A stretch of 9,997 nt of DNA. Origin: an uncultured Mediterranea sp. (GTDB lineage: Bacteria; Bacteroidota; Bacteroidia; Bacteroidales; Bacteroidaceae). Each line of letters opens with the position of its first letter. Position 1 is the first letter of the stretch. The notes under the pieces were generated by a model that worked only from the letters and a program-made list of their open reading frames with translations, had not been told where the DNA came from and did not search any database. Where the stretch lies: NCBI GenBank assembly GCA_946007445.1, contig CAMGAL010000056.1, positions 1-9,997 of the forward strand, written 5' to 3'. Below, piece by piece: positions 9,630 through 9,997 of the stretch. A program made the translations under genes and the position numbers.

Positions 9630-9997
9630 ATGAAAACCAAATACATCTATCTCTTTCTGATAGGCTGGATGCTGGCCTCCTGCTCCCCCTCGCGGCAAGA
9701 GGCCGAGGAGTTGCGCTACCGCTTCGACAACATCCTGGACATCGCCTATACCCCCGACACGCTGCATCGCTGCGGCGGTTGGTTCACCGATGCCGGCTCG
9801 TGGATGGGCTTCACACTGCCCGAACGCGAGCAGTGGGTCAACGGATTCTGCGGCCCCTTCAGCCTCGACATGTTCCGCAGGCAGTGGATGGCACGCACCG
9901 CTACGGCCGTGACCTTCAGCAACGCTCCGCTGGCACTCTTCACCCCCGACTCTACCAGCTACTTCCCCGGCGAACTCTACATGAAGTCGCACAGCAC
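9630..9997 (+). CDS. N-terminal part of a lipoprotein, possibly a GH63/trehalase-like glycosidase (runs off window)
   Basis: An ATG preceded by an A-rich leader opens a frame that continues to the window edge, giving 122 complete codons. Residues 1-17 are a lipoprotein signal peptide with lipobox LASC and the modified cysteine at C18. The next residues (SPSRQEAEE) lack an obvious acidic surface-export tag, so a periplasm-facing anchor is possible. The mature part holds WFTDAGSWMGFTLPE (51-65) and FCGPFSLDM (73-81), which recall from memory the start of Bacteroidales trehalase-like or GH63-type (alpha/alpha)6-barrel glycosidases. The catalytic domain is not in view, so this family call is tentative. 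That it is a lipoprotein-coding gene in the same direction as the others is well supported. It may share their transcript across the repeat-rich spacer. Confidence 0.6.
   Translation, partial: MKTKYIYLFLIGWMLASCSPSRQEAEELRYRFDNILDIAYTPDTLHRCGGWFTDAGSWMGFTLPEREQWVNGFCGPFSLDMFRRQWMARTATAVTFSNAPLALFTPDSTSYFPGELYMKSHS

Noticed and set aside
9546..9992. 148-codon minus-strand frame at the right end
   Set aside because: Its C-terminal part translates the ACTCCT repeats (RSYRSERSDR-type), and the rest is opposite a convincing lipoprotein start.

Overview
The window comes from a Bacteroidota bacterium, most likely a gut-type Bacteroidales. The evidence is a SusC/SusD pair, A-rich leaders without Shine-Dalgarno sequences, promoter elements matching the Bacteroides -7 consensus TAnnTTTG, and intergenic repeats of the TTGATAATTGATAATT type. 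The coding sequence is GC-rich with C or G favoured at third positions, higher than typical Bacteroides, while the spacers are AT-rich. The genus cannot be settled from this window.

Layout, all genes on the + strand. Positions 1-538 are non-coding: a strong long hairpin (84-214), a stretch with a spaced TTGTAGAGG motif and a dyad, and a good promoter at 479-486. Next come a SusC-type TonB-dependent outer-membrane transporter (539-3658) and, 35 bp on, its SusD-type surface lipoprotein partner (3694-5220). A 127-bp spacer follows, holding an inverted repeat that contains a second TAnnTTTG element. After it lie a LysO-family inner-membrane protein, probably starting at TTG (5348-6283), and 45 bp later a secreted GH2 beta-galactosidase with both catalytic glutamates (6329-9436). 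A 193-bp spacer made of 9-bp repeats in both orientations and several hairpins (9437-9629) separates this from the start of a lipoprotein that runs off the window. It resembles, tentatively, a GH63/trehalase-like glycosidase (9630-9997).

Together this reads as a polysaccharide utilisation locus. SusC/SusD would bind and import an oligosaccharide, the periplasmic beta-galactosidase would remove terminal beta-galactose, and the downstream lipoprotein may act on another linkage. The glycan cannot be named from this window, though a galactose-containing one is implied. The LysO-like gene does not fit glycan breakdown and is the oddest member of the cluster. No regulator (HTCS, SusR-like or ECF/anti-sigma) lies in the window. 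I see no wholly new system; the points most worth a second look are in the spacers and in the placement and start codon of the LysO gene.
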